Assembly: GCA_900320905.1 (NCBI GenBank)
Contig: ONTZ01000012.1
Location: 1 to 64,000 of the forward strand
DNA length: 64,000 bases
DNA from: an uncultured Prevotella sp.
GTDB lineage: Bacteria > Bacteroidota > Bacteroidia > Bacteroidales > Bacteroidaceae
Direction: 5' to 3'
Shown here in pieces: positions 23,711 to 32,257 of this stretch. Position 1 is the first letter of the stretch; the number at the start of each line of letters is the position of its first letter. The notes beneath the pieces are model-generated. The model made no database searches. It was given only the letters and a program-made list of their open reading frames with translations, and was not told where the DNA came from. Position numbers and translations under genes: made by a program.

Positions 23711-23796
23711 TACAAGTGCTTTGTACTGGTAGTACAGAGCCTTTGTACTGGCAGTACAGAAGCCTTGTACCGCTGGTACAATAGTCTTGTACGATG
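23703..23796. repeat. Tandem GTAC palindromes, about 22-bp period
   Basis: Four units in a row: TGTACTGGTAGTACA, TGTACTGGCAGTACA and TTGTACCGCTGGTACAA, plus partial ones at each end, each a short hairpin with a 3-nt loop. In the third unit both arms changed together (T-to-C with A-to-G), keeping the pairing. It begins at the end of the DUF6078-like gene. Confidence 0.75.
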
Positions 23797-23869
23797 ATAA
23801 AACTACATGAATAACTGCCTTAAATGCTAAAAAACGCACCAAAAGCACCGCTATATCAATTCTTTTTTG

Positions 23870-23877
23870 TATATTTG
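23870..23877 (+). promoter_or_regulatory. -7 box of the broken gene
   Basis: TATATTTG followed by CAGC, 69 bp upstream of the ATG at 23946. Confidence 0.55.
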
Positions 23878-23945
23878 CAGCATCATTAGCAAACGAGAGT
23901 ACGATTGCATTGTTAGAGAAATACGATAATTCTCATTAAATAATA

Positions 23946-24515
23946 ATGGCAAAGCTGACCACAGAAGAATTCATAGCAAAAGCCAAAGCGGTGCATGGGG
24001 ATAGATACGACTATTCCAAGGTGGAGTATGTCAATGCGTCCACAAAGGTCTGCATAATCTGTAAAAAGCATGGGGAATTTTGACAGAGGCCGTCTCATCA
24101 CACCGATGGTCGAGGTTGTTCAAAGTGTGCTTCTGACGCTAATGCTGCCAATCTGAGAATTTGGACGAAAGAAAAATGTCGCGAAGTAGCATCGAATTAT
24201 ACTGAAATGAAAGCATTCAGGACAAAGAGCAAAGACGCTTATAATGCGGCCCTGAAACACAAATGGTTGAAAGAATACACATGGCTAACCTATAAAATTG
24301 ATGTATCGAAACCTAAGAAACAAAGACAAACATATACGCAAGAAGAAATAATCGAAAGACTACGTTCAATATTTGGAGAGCGCTATAGCTATGAGAAAGT
24401 AGTGTATAAAGCGATGAAAGTCCCCATAACACTTGTATGTCATGAGAAAGATGCTAAAGGGGTTGAACATGGTGAGTTCTCAATGCGCCTGGGCGTCAAC
24501 TCATCACAACGATGA
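23946..24515 (+). pseudogene. Broken repeat-domain gene (homing-endonuclease-associated type) with in-frame TGA
   Basis: From the ATG at 23946: TTEEFIAKAKAVHGDRYDYSKVEYVNASTKVCIICKKHGEF, then TGA at 24082, then (same frame) QRPSHHTDGRGCSKC and on to 24515. Such repeats normally have HGEFW-x-P-x2-H, so the TGA stands where a Trp (TGG) is expected: a single-base nonsense change. A second, similar repeat (IIERLRSIFGERYSYEKVVY ... HGEFSMRLG) is cut short at 24515. Proteins with this repeat are often found in phage-like regions. It is probably dead. Confidence 0.75.
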
Positions 24516-24610
24516 CCGAATGGAAAGAGCAGTTAGAGAGGTTCTTGAAGATGTATGATTATGAGGTGCCTGACAGTGCTGGCACTGTGACCGTCGAGGG
24601 TCGGTTTAGC
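24512..24610 (+). pseudogene. Possible RhuM-family C-terminal fragment
   Basis: A short ORF reading MTEWKEQLERFLKMYDYEV and on to TVTVEGRF resembles the C-terminal part of RhuM-type proteins (MTMxDWxxxLDxFL...). It is out of frame with the broken gene just upstream and runs into the end of the ZIP gene on the other strand, so it is a remnant at best. Confidence 0.35.
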
Positions 24611-25430
24611 CCATTACAACGTCTAGTACCATCATCAGGACAAAACCAACAGCAAAGCCTATCGTGCTGAGATTCGAGTGCTGACCATTGGAGGCTTCGG
24701 GTATCAGTTCCTCGACCACCACATAGAACATGGCACCTGCGGCAAAAGCCAACATATAGGGGAGTACTGGCATCAGCATAGATGCCAGCAACAAGACGGC
24801 AACGGCTCCAATAGGCTCGACTGCTCCACTCAGGGAACCAAGAAGAAATGATTTCCAGCGACTATTCCCTGCGGCTCGCATCGGCATTGAGATGATGGCT
24901 CCCTCGGGAACATTCTGGATGGCAATACCCAACGAAACAGCAACGGCACTGGCTAATGAAATATGAGCCGCCCCGTTCTCTGCTCCAGCAAATACCACAC
25001 CAACGGCCATACCCTCAGGCAGATTATGGATGGTGACTGCAAGGGCAAGCATGGCTGTCTTGGACAGATGGGAACGCATACCCTCTGGTTTGTCCGTTCC
25101 GATATGCAGGTGCGGTGTCAGTTCGTCGATGAGTAGCAGGAATCCCATACCTAACAGGAACCCGAAAGCAGCAGGGAACACAGACCAAGCACCTTTATCA
25201 ACCTCCATTTCCATTGACGGAATCAGTAGAGACCATACCGATGCCGCCACCATCACACCCGAGGCGAAACCAAGCAAGGACTTCTGTAGGCGCACAGACA
25301 TTTCATCCTTCATCAGAAAGACAAAGGCCGAACCAAGCATTGTGCCTAGCAGGGGTATCAACAAGCCAATGACTATAGTTTCCATATAATCATTGGCAAA
25401 GGTACTCATTTTTTTATTATTATTCGTCAT
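24606..25430 (-). CDS. ZIP-family metal transporter
   Basis: 274 aa from the ATG at 25430 (ATGs at 25409 and 25385 are also possible; the last, METIVIGLLIPLLGTMLGSA, begins at the first membrane helix). Eight helices; the metal site is in helices IV and V: LALAVTIHNLPEGMAVGVVF and LGIAIQNVPEGAIISMP, both with the H/Q-N-x-P-E-G signature. It would move Zn2+ or similar ions across the inner membrane. Its 3' end overlaps a gene remnant on the plus strand. Confidence 0.93.
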   Translation of the reverse strand: MTNNNKKMSTFANDYMETIVIGLLIPLLGTMLGSAFVFLMKDEMSVRLQKSLLGFASGVMVAASVWSLLIPSMEMEVDKGAWSVFPAAFGFLLGMGFLLLIDELTPHLHIGTDKPEGMRSHLSKTAMLALAVTIHNLPEGMAVGVVFAGAENGAAHISLASAVAVSLGIAIQNVPEGAIISMPMRAAGNSRWKSFLLGSLSGAVEPIGAVAVLLLASMLMPVLPYMLAFAAGAMFYVVVEELIPEASNGQHSNLSTIGFAVGFVLMMVLDVVMG

Positions 25431-25542
25431 ATTACATTCATAATTTAGGATAGTTTATGAAGAAAAGGAAAGAATCACAAGGCCGAAGGTGCTCACAATC
25501 GAAAAAGTCCAAAAAACTTTTGGCTTTTTGCTCACTTAATCG

Positions 25543-25550
25543 TACCTTTG
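25543..25550 (+). promoter_or_regulatory. AICAR transformylase -7 box
   Basis: TACCTTTG followed by CAGCC, 28 bp upstream of the ATG at 25579. A TTTTGG at about 25518 is placed roughly like a -33 element. Confidence 0.75.
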
Positions 25551-25578
25551 CAGCCAGAAACGAAACAAAGCAAGAACA

Positions 25579-26766
25579 ATGAAAGAATTAGCACTCAAGT
25601 ACGGATGCAATCCGAACCAGAAGCCCTCACGGATCTTTATGACGGAGGGCGAGTTACCCATCGAAGTGATTAACGGTCGTCCTGGCTACATCAATTTCCT
25701 CGACGCTTTCAACGCCTGGCAACTCGTGAAGGAACTGAAAGCCGCTACGGGTCTGCCTGCTGCCGCCTCATTCAAACATGTGAGTCCAGCCGGCGCTGCC
25801 GTCGGTCTGCCTCTGAGCGACACACTGAAGAAGATATACTTCGTCGACGATGTGAAGGATCTGGACGCCTCGCCCATCGCCTGTGCCTATGCCAGAGCCC
25901 GTGGTGCCGACCGTATGTCGAGTTACGGTGACTTCGTGGCTCTCTCCGACACCTGCGACACCACAACGGCTAAGTTGTTGAAGCGTGAGGTGAGCGACGG
26001 CGTGATTGCCCCCGACTACACCCCCGAGGCTATCGAAATCCTGAAAGACAAGCGCAAGGGTACTTACAATGTGATTAAGATTGACCCAGCCTACGTGCCT
26101 GAGCCCATCGAGCGCAAGCAGGTGTTTGGCGTCACCTTCGAACAGGGACGTAACGAGATCAAACTCGACGACGATGCCCTCTTCGAGAATATGCCCACAC
26201 AGAACAAGACCTTTACCCCAGAGGCCAAGCGCGACCTGATCATCGCCCTCATCACACTGAAATATACGCAGTCGAACAGCGTCTGCTATGTGAAGGACGG
26301 ACAGGCCATCGGTATCGGTGCCGGACAACAGAGCCGCATCCACTGTACTCGTCTGGCTGGCAACAAGGCCGACATCTGGTGGTTGCGCCAGCATCCGAAG
26401 GTGATGAACCTGCCGTTCATCGATAATATCCGCCGGGCAGACCGCGACAATACCATCGACGTGTATATCTCAGAAGACGAACACGACGACGTGCTTCGCG
26501 ACGGTGCCTGGCAGCAGTTCTTCAAGGAGAAACCTGAGGTACTGACGATGGAAGAGAAAAAGGCCTGGATTGCCCAGAACACGAAGGTGGCATTGGGCAG
26601 TGATGCATTCTTCCCCTTCGGCGATAATATCGAGCGCGCCCATAAGAGCGGCGTGGAGTTCATCGCCCAGGCAGGAGGCAGCGTGAGAGATGACAATGTG
26701 ATCGAGACCTGCGATAAATATGGGATTGCGATGGCCTTTACAGGCGTAAGGCTGTTCCACCATTAA
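25579..26766 (+). CDS. Stand-alone AICAR formyltransferase (PurH C-terminal domain)
   Basis: 395 aa matching only the transformylase half of PurH: LKYGCNPNQKPSR, ASFKHVSPAGAAVG (the K-H active-site pair), YARARGADRMSSYGDFVALSD, TLKYTQSNSVCYVKDGQAIGIGAGQQSRIHCTRLAG, and DAFFPFGDNIERA ending VRLFHH. It makes FAICAR from AICAR and 10-formyl-THF in purine synthesis. The IMP cyclohydrolase half is a separate gene at 49259. Own promoter; followed by phased CCTAGG repeats. Confidence 0.95.
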   Translation: MKELALKYGCNPNQKPSRIFMTEGELPIEVINGRPGYINFLDAFNAWQLVKELKAATGLPAAASFKHVSPAGAAVGLPLSDTLKKIYFVDDVKDLDASPIACAYARARGADRMSSYGDFVALSDTCDTTTAKLLKREVSDGVIAPDYTPEAIEILKDKRKGTYNVIKIDPAYVPEPIERKQVFGVTFEQGRNEIKLDDDALFENMPTQNKTFTPEAKRDLIIALITLKYTQSNSVCYVKDGQAIGIGAGQQSRIHCTRLAGNKADIWWLRQHPKVMNLPFIDNIRRADRDNTIDVYISEDEHDDVLRDGAWQQFFKEKPEVLTMEEKKAWIAQNTKVALGSDAFFPFGDNIERAHKSGVEFIAQAGGSVRDDNVIETCDKYGIAMAFTGVRLFHH

Positions 26767-26816
26767 CCTAGGTATCCTAGGAAATCCTAGGAGATCCTAG
26801 GCTATCCTAGGGATAC
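26767..26816. repeat. Phased CCTAGG repeat, locus A
   Basis: CCTAGG at 26767, 26776, 26786, 26796 and 26806 (9- then 10-bp spacing), unit ATCCTAGGNN on the plus strand. It begins directly at the stop of the transformylase gene and fills the gap to the next gene. Confidence 0.9.
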
Positions 26817-26826
26817 TAGAAAGACT

Positions 26827-27012
26827 ATGGACGATTTTCAGAATATCCTCGAAAACGGCATCAACTTCGGACGGGGCGGCGATAAGCCCAAGGACGAAGG
26901 AAAGGTGAAGACCAAGGCCAAGAAGAAAAAGTACATCACCGGTGCCCACGGTAGCGGCTCTGCCCGACAGAAAGCCAAATACCGTGAGCAGCGGGCGAAC
27001 AGGCACAAGTAA
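26827..27012 (+). CDS. Small basic protein of unknown function
   Basis: 61 aa. Acidic first 12 residues (MDDFQNILENGIN), then a Lys/Arg-rich tail (KVKTKAKKKKYITGAHGSGSARQKAKYREQRANRHK). The composition suggests nucleic-acid or ribosome binding. The ATG lies 10 bp after the CCTAGG array, 60 bp after the transformylase stop, so it is probably in the same transcript. Not recognised as a named family. Confidence 0.6.
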   Translation: MDDFQNILENGINFGRGGDKPKDEGKVKTKAKKKKYITGAHGSGSARQKAKYREQRANRHK

Positions 27013-27059
27013 AAGATAAAAGAGTAAGATAGTAAAAAGGTATAATAATCAAAGAAGGT

Positions 27060-28433
27060 ATGGATATTAGAAACTATTATAAGGCTATGATGTTGATGGT
27101 AATGTCTTTACCATTTTTCTTTTTTACCGTTTTACCTTTACACGCCCAGAAATACGTGGGCGGCGACATCTCGCTCTTGCTGACATACGAGGAAAACGGC
27201 GCCAACTATATGGACAAGGATGGCGAGAAGATTTCCGACGTACTGGCTTTCCTCAAGGAGCAGGGATTAAATGCCATGCGTGTCCGTCTGTTTGTGGATC
27301 CCTCGAAAGCCTCGACAGAGGCAAAAGGCCAAGGTGTGCGTCAGGACTTGGAATATGTGAAGAAACTTGGCAAGAAGATCAAAGACGCAGGCCTCAACTT
27401 CATGCTCGACTTCCACTACAGCGACACCTGGGCTGACCCTGGAAAGCAGATCGCACCAGCATCTTGGGCCATCTACAGTTGGTTACCAGAGGACACCTTC
27501 TATAAGTACACCAAGGAGAGTCTGGAGGCACTCGTGGCTGCTGGAGCCACCCCCGACTTTATACAGACAGGCAATGAAATCAGTTTCGGCATGCACTGGA
27601 ACTATATGAATGAGAAAGGCCAACTTGTGGACTTGGGGCAGTTCAGTGGCAAGGTGCAGGCAAACAGTACTTGGAACGCCTATACGGACAGTAACTGGGA
27701 CACCTTTGCCAAATACCTGAAATATGCTGGCAAGGCCTGTCGCGAGGTATGTCCTAAGGCCAAGATCATCATCCATACTGAGCAGTGCGCCAATAATCCG
27801 ACCCTTGATGTGGCTTTCTTCAAGCGCATCAATGACAATGAGGTGGACTACGATATCATCGGTGTGTCGTACTATCCTTATTACAAAGGTCCCATCAGCA
27901 ACCTCGACAAAGGTCTGACGCAATTGGAGAAGAACTTCCCTGACAAGAAAATCATGATCGTAGAAACGGGCTGTGGCTATCATTACAAGATGGGCGATAA
28001 GGAAACAGGCTATCCCCTCACCTACGAAGGACAGCGACAGTACACGGAAGATCTTGTGACCATGCTGAACAAGCACCAGAACGTGAACGGTCTCTTCTGG
28101 TGGTTCTTGGAGGCAAATGAGTATGGTCTGGATTGGGCAACAAAGCGTGTAACAGACAGTTGGTACAACGCCTCGCTCTTCGACAACAATACGGGCCGAG
28201 CCTTGCCTGCCCTCTATGAACTGAAGAACTTCAGGAACGGAGAGATGCTCAGAGGCGATGTGAACGGAAACGGTAGCGTTGATGCAGAAGACATCACGGA
28301 TACAGTGGACTATATGATGGGATTATCGGCCAAGAGCATCCAAAAAGAAACTATCGATGTCAACAACGACGGAATTGTGAACGTTGCTGACATCGTAGTC
28401 ATCAGTAATATTATCCTCGGATCTAAAAGTTGA
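27060..28433 (+). CDS. GH53 arabinogalactan endo-beta-1,4-galactanase with dockerin-like tail
   Basis: 457 aa. Signal peptide to about residue 30 (PLHAQ). GH53 motifs: KYVGGDISLLLTYEENGANY, LNAMRVRLFVDP, LNFMLDFHYSDTWADPGKQ, FIQTGNEI with acid/base E173, and KIMIVETGCGY with nucleophile E302. The C-terminus (from about 399) has two calcium-loop repeats, GDVNGNGSVDAEDITDTVDYM and DVNNDGIVNVADIVVISNI, like a type I dockerin, which in Prevotella may mark surface attachment or export. It would cut pectic galactan side chains. Confidence 0.92.
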   Translation: MDIRNYYKAMMLMVMSLPFFFFTVLPLHAQKYVGGDISLLLTYEENGANYMDKDGEKISDVLAFLKEQGLNAMRVRLFVDPSKASTEAKGQGVRQDLEYVKKLGKKIKDAGLNFMLDFHYSDTWADPGKQIAPASWAIYSWLPEDTFYKYTKESLEALVAAGATPDFIQTGNEISFGMHWNYMNEKGQLVDLGQFSGKVQANSTWNAYTDSNWDTFAKYLKYAGKACREVCPKAKIIIHTEQCANNPTLDVAFFKRINDNEVDYDIIGVSYYPYYKGPISNLDKGLTQLEKNFPDKKIMIVETGCGYHYKMGDKETGYPLTYEGQRQYTEDLVTMLNKHQNVNGLFWWFLEANEYGLDWATKRVTDSWYNASLFDNNTGRALPALYELKNFRNGEMLRGDVNGNGSVDAEDITDTVDYMMGLSAKSIQKETIDVNNDGIVNVADIVVISNIILGSKS

Positions 28434-29754
28434 GGTCCTTACCCCGATAGAACTCTATGAGCGCATGCTGATAGAGGTTCTCATAGCGTGCCTGCACAAG
28501 ATCGGACTCAGATTTCAAATAGGTATTCTTCGACTCGTTGAACTCAGTGATGGTAGCCTTGCCGTTCTCATACTTGGCCTGCATCAACTGGAACGCATCC
28601 TTTGTACTCTTCAGGGCTTCCTCAGACGATTTCTCCTTCGACTGCGCATTCAGGGCATTGTAATAGACCTGCTGGATGTCCTTATAGAGCGTCTTCTTCG
28701 TATTTTCAAGAGCCAACTGCTGATTCTCCTGATTGATACGGGCATTACGGATGTTGTTACGCGTCTGGAAACGGTTGAAGATTGGCACGTTCAAGTTCAG
28801 ACCGATATATTGACTGAAGTTGTTCTTCAACTGAGTACCGAAACCATCGCTCTTGAAGCCGCTGGTGGTATAATAGTTGGTACCCAGCCCACCACTCAGC
28901 GAGAGTGTGGGGAGGTTGCCTGCCTGGGCAATCTTGATACTATGCTCCGTACCCTTCAACTTCAGTTCCTGGGAAAGGATCTCAGGCTTGACACCCAGTG
29001 CCTCAGCATAGATTTGATCGGGGGTGATCAGTTCTGAAAGACCTGAGAGTCCCACCAGTTCATCCAGATTGGGCTTAACGATGGCAAAGCCATCAGGCGT
29101 GGGCAGTTCGAGGAGTTGCGTCAGACTCAGGATGGCGAGACGGGTATTGTTGTCTGCCTGTGTGGCAGTGAGACGGCTATTGGCGAGGGTGGCTTTCTGC
29201 TGTGAGAGTTCTGCCTCAGCAGCCTTGCCGTTATCGACAAAAGCCTGGAGGCGAACCACCTGCATGGAGTCAATCTCAATCTGACGATGCGCCACCTCTG
29301 CAATCTCCATATCATAGAGTATCTGCACGTAAGCCTGTGCCACCTGCATACGGATATCGTTCTTCGCCTTCTCCAGGTCGGCAGTAGCGGCTTCAAGGTT
29401 CAACTGATCCAGTTTGATCTGATTCGGAATCTGGAAACCCGTGAAGATGGGCATGCTGGTGCCGAGGGAGAACGATGTCGACGAGGTATTCGTGTTCGAA
29501 TAAGTATTCTGTGCCGTCAGACCACGTCCGAAACTGAAGTTCTGTCCAACACTACCACTGAGATCTGGCAGGCGGGAGTTTTTAGACGTGCTGAGCGTGA
29601 GTTCCTGCTGACGACGCTGATTCTGCTGCTGCTTGATGCTGATGTTATGCTCAACAGCATAGTCGCAGCACTCGCGCAGGCTCCATAGATGGGGCTGCGC
29701 CCCAAGCAATGCACAATGCACTATGCACAATGCACAAATCACAATCTTCTTCAT
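28423..29754 (-). CDS. TolC-family outer-membrane efflux protein
   Basis: 443 aa. Signal peptide to about residue 20 (VHCALLGAQ). Two TolC half-repeats with long helices and conserved starts: LWSLRECCDYAVEHNISIKQQQNQ, and later ALGVKPEILSQELKLKGTEHSIKIAQAGNLPTLSLSGG. It would be the outer-membrane channel of the exporter encoded upstream. Its signal peptide is encoded by (GTGCATT)n simple-repeat DNA (29705-29745). The 3' end overlaps the GH53 gene by 11 bp tail to tail. Confidence 0.93.
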   Translation of the reverse strand: MKKIVICALCIVHCALLGAQPHLWSLRECCDYAVEHNISIKQQQNQRRQQELTLSTSKNSRLPDLSGSVGQNFSFGRGLTAQNTYSNTNTSSTSFSLGTSMPIFTGFQIPNQIKLDQLNLEAATADLEKAKNDIRMQVAQAYVQILYDMEIAEVAHRQIEIDSMQVVRLQAFVDNGKAAEAELSQQKATLANSRLTATQADNNTRLAILSLTQLLELPTPDGFAIVKPNLDELVGLSGLSELITPDQIYAEALGVKPEILSQELKLKGTEHSIKIAQAGNLPTLSLSGGLGTNYYTTSGFKSDGFGTQLKNNFSQYIGLNLNVPIFNRFQTRNNIRNARINQENQQLALENTKKTLYKDIQQVYYNALNAQSKEKSSEEALKSTKDAFQLMQAKYENGKATITEFNESKNTYLKSESDLVQARYENLYQHALIEFYRGKDLNF

Positions 29755-29760
29755 CGCTTA

Positions 29761-30873
29761 TTATTCTTTAGAATCGTCTGAAATTATCTCCGGGCCACGT
29801 ACCTTATCCTTGTTGGTAAGACCCTTCTTGATCTCGATATTCACCCCATCAGAGAGACCTGTCTCGACGTTTGTGCGCTCATAGGTCTTTGCACTGCCCT
29901 CGCCCTTGATGATGTAGACAAAGGTGGAGTCGCCACTGAACTCGACGGCACTCTCGGGAATGGTAAGCACATTATCGGCCTTAGCCAGTACTATCTCTGC
30001 ATTGGCACTGTAGCCAGAACGGATCTTGCCTCCCTCAGAGAGTTTCACGGCTGCCTTTATCTCGAACTGGTTGGCACCGTTGCTCTCCACAGCCTTCGGT
30101 GAGATATACTCCAACGAGGCATCGAATTTCAGGTCCTGCAGGGCACCGATGGTAATCTTCATAGGCATAGAAGCCACCAACTGTCCCACTTCCGTCTCGT
30201 CGATGTTTCCGCGGAAAATCAGGTCGTTCATATTGGCGACAGTAGCGATGGTGGTACCATCGTTGAAGGTGTTACTCAAGATGACGGAGTTACCGACCTT
30301 CACAGGGATGTCGAGGATGACGCCAGAAATAGTTGAGCGGATGAGCGTTGAAGATGCCTTGGCATTGGATTTTGAGACACCGTCACGCACCACCTCGAGG
30401 GCATCCTGGGCAGCCATCTTCTCATGCTTAGCCTGATTCAACTGTTGCTTGCTCTTGTCGTACTCGTCAGCCGACACAAGTTTCTGGTTGTAGAGGTTCT
30501 CCTCACGCTGGAAGTCGGTCTCAGCCTGTTTCAAGTTGATTTCCGCCAGGCGCACACGCATCTCAGCACTCGATAGTTGACTCATATCGGGAATCACCTT
30601 TACCTTGGCAATGATGTCGCCAGCATTCACGTAGTCGCCTGGCTCCTTGTAGAGTTCAGAGATGATACCAGAGATCTGGGGTTTCACATTCACCTCGTTG
30701 CGAGGCTCGATCTTGCCCGTGATAATAGTCGTCTTCTGGAGGCTGTCCAGTTGCGGGGTAAACTCGTTGTAGACGATCTCCTTGGGTTGGCTCTTCTGCC
30801 ACAGGAACACGAAGGTCCCGATGAAAATCAGCGCGATAATCGCTGCGATAATCAGTTTTGAATACTTCTTCAT
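29761..30873 (-). CDS. MacA-like periplasmic adaptor (HlyD/RND family)
   Basis: 370 aa from the ATG at 30873; the longer in-frame start at 30927 lies in the CCTAGG array. N-terminal anchor (KLIIAAIIALIFIGTFVFLW), barrel-lipoyl part (TGKIEPRNEVNVKPQISGIISELYKEPGDYVNAGDIIAKV), a coiled coil (about 95-170), then SGVILDIPVKVGNSV and membrane-proximal strands. Links the ABC permeases in the inner membrane to the TolC-like channel. 6 bp from the tolC-like gene. Confidence 0.92.
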   Translation of the reverse strand: MKKYSKLIIAAIIALIFIGTFVFLWQKSQPKEIVYNEFTPQLDSLQKTTIITGKIEPRNEVNVKPQISGIISELYKEPGDYVNAGDIIAKVKVIPDMSQLSSAEMRVRLAEINLKQAETDFQREENLYNQKLVSADEYDKSKQQLNQAKHEKMAAQDALEVVRDGVSKSNAKASSTLIRSTISGVILDIPVKVGNSVILSNTFNDGTTIATVANMNDLIFRGNIDETEVGQLVASMPMKITIGALQDLKFDASLEYISPKAVESNGANQFEIKAAVKLSEGGKIRSGYSANAEIVLAKADNVLTIPESAVEFSGDSTFVYIIKGEGSAKTYERTNVETGLSDGVNIEIKKGLTNKDKVRGPEIISDDSKE

Positions 30874-30906
30874 TTTGCTATATTTTTTATCTATTATTAT
30901 CTTTTT

Positions 30907-30952
30907 TCTAGGATCGCCTAGGATCACCTAGGATTTTCTAGGATTTCCTAGG
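30907..30952. repeat. Phased CCTAGG repeat, locus B
   Basis: Units at 30907, 30917, 30927, 30937 and 30947 (two are TCTAGG), exactly 10 bp apart, between a permease gene and the macA-like gene. Same ATCCTAGGNN unit in the sense direction of the operon (minus strand). Confidence 0.9.
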
Positions 30953-30955
30953 CTC

Positions 30956-32203
30956 TTACTCATCCCTCATCGCATCGACAGGCTTGATACTCATGGCACG
31001 GGCAGCGGGAGCAAGGCCAGCAAGGACACCCATGACACTCACCACAAAAGCAGCGAAGATAGCCGTCCAGAAGCCCACCTGGAAATGGGCGGCGAGGATG
31101 CCGTCCTCCGTATTCGCAAGTTCCAGCATGTGCAGGATCATTACCCCGAACAGAATACCACTCATACCAGCCACCAGTGTCAGCACAATACTCTCGCTGA
31201 TGATCTGACTCAGGATATTAGTCGGTGTGGCACCGATGGCGCGACGTATACCGATCTCTGTGGTTCGTTCACGCACTGTCACCATCATGATATTCGACAC
31301 ACCGATGGCACCAGCAAGTAACGTTCCGAGACCCACGAGCCAGATCAGGAAGTTGACACCTTTAAACAAATTGTCGAGCAACTGGAAGAGCACTTCTGTA
31401 TTAAACACCATTGCTCCCCGTTCGTCGGTGGGGTCAATCAGATGGGCTCTCGCAATGGTCTCGCGAATACGATCAGTGATGCTTGACATCACCACACCCT
31501 TCTTACCCGTCACGGCAATCATATCAACGGCATTACCTCGATTATATGTCTGCTGCATCAGCGTCAGCGGTAGTACCACATTTGTACCAGCCTCGCCACC
31601 GAAACTGATCGCCTCGGATGTATTGTAATCAACACCCACAATCTGATAGTAGATGGAGTCGATACGGATGCTCTTGCCGCAAGGGTCACCACCGCCGGGA
31701 AACAGTTCCTTGTAAGTCTTCTTCTGGATGACGCACACCTTACGGTGATCCTTGATGTCTGCCTCATTGATGTATCGGCCATAGAACATTTTCGGCTCAT
31801 TCACACGCTGGTAGTCTGGCAGGGCACCATTTACACCAATCTGAGCCTTACGGTCACCATAGTAGGCGTAGCCACCGTTCGAAAAGAGCAAGGGGGTCAC
31901 CACGTCGAGTTCAGGCACACGACTCTTGATGCGCTCCACGTCCTTATAGTCCATATGCCAGTAACGGCCTTTGCGGAAACCTTTATAGGCTTTCGTTGTG
32001 GGCTGCGCCCAGACCATCGCCGAATTAGTGGCAAAACCGGCGAAGTTCTCCTGCAGCATCTCTTTCAGTCCTTGACCGCCACCAATCAGCGCCACCAGCA
32101 TGAAGACACCCCAGAACACACCGAAGCCCGTCAGGAAACTCCTGCTTTTATTCCTCGTCAATGTGTCGAGTATTTCTCTGTATGAATCTATATCTATTCT
32201 CAT
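30956..32203 (-). CDS. MacB/FtsX-type ABC transporter permease (second copy)
   Basis: 415 aa. First helix about 20-40 (NKSRSFLTGFGVFWGVFMLVALIGGG), a periplasmic MacB_PCD domain, and three C-terminal helices with the FtsX block (VGLGTLLAGAIGVSNIMMVTVRERTTEIGIRRAIGATPTNIL). It has no ATPase domain of its own; the separate LolD-like protein serves it. Likely mechanotransmission-type export across the periplasm. Confidence 0.93.
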   Translation of the reverse strand: MRIDIDSYREILDTLTRNKSRSFLTGFGVFWGVFMLVALIGGGQGLKEMLQENFAGFATNSAMVWAQPTTKAYKGFRKGRYWHMDYKDVERIKSRVPELDVVTPLLFSNGGYAYYGDRKAQIGVNGALPDYQRVNEPKMFYGRYINEADIKDHRKVCVIQKKTYKELFPGGGDPCGKSIRIDSIYYQIVGVDYNTSEAISFGGEAGTNVVLPLTLMQQTYNRGNAVDMIAVTGKKGVVMSSITDRIRETIARAHLIDPTDERGAMVFNTEVLFQLLDNLFKGVNFLIWLVGLGTLLAGAIGVSNIMMVTVRERTTEIGIRRAIGATPTNILSQIISESIVLTLVAGMSGILFGVMILHMLELANTEDGILAAHFQVGFWTAIFAAFVVSVMGVLAGLAPAARAMSIKPVDAMRDE

Positions 32204-32217
32204 AATTCTTCTTTATT

Positions 32218-32253
32218 TCTAGGATCACCTAGGACTGCCTAGGATCTCCTAGG
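32218..32253. repeat. Phased CCTAGG repeat, locus C
   Basis: Units at 32218 (TCTAGG), 32228, 32238 and 32248, exactly 10 bp apart, filling the gap between the two permease genes. Confidence 0.9.
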
Positions 32254-32257
32254 ATTA

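Noticed and set aside
23703-23796. CRISPR-like tandem array at the DUF6078-like gene end
   Set aside because: The units are themselves palindromes with 3-nt loops and there are no unique spacers.
23946-24515. TGA decoded as Trp in this organism
   Set aside because: TGA is used as a normal stop by many genes here (for example the HTH gene, ispD and the cyclohydrolase), so a mutation is simpler.
26767-26816. CCTAGG array as a terminator
   Set aside because: The palindromes are only 6 bp, without T-run, and the following small gene is close and co-directional.
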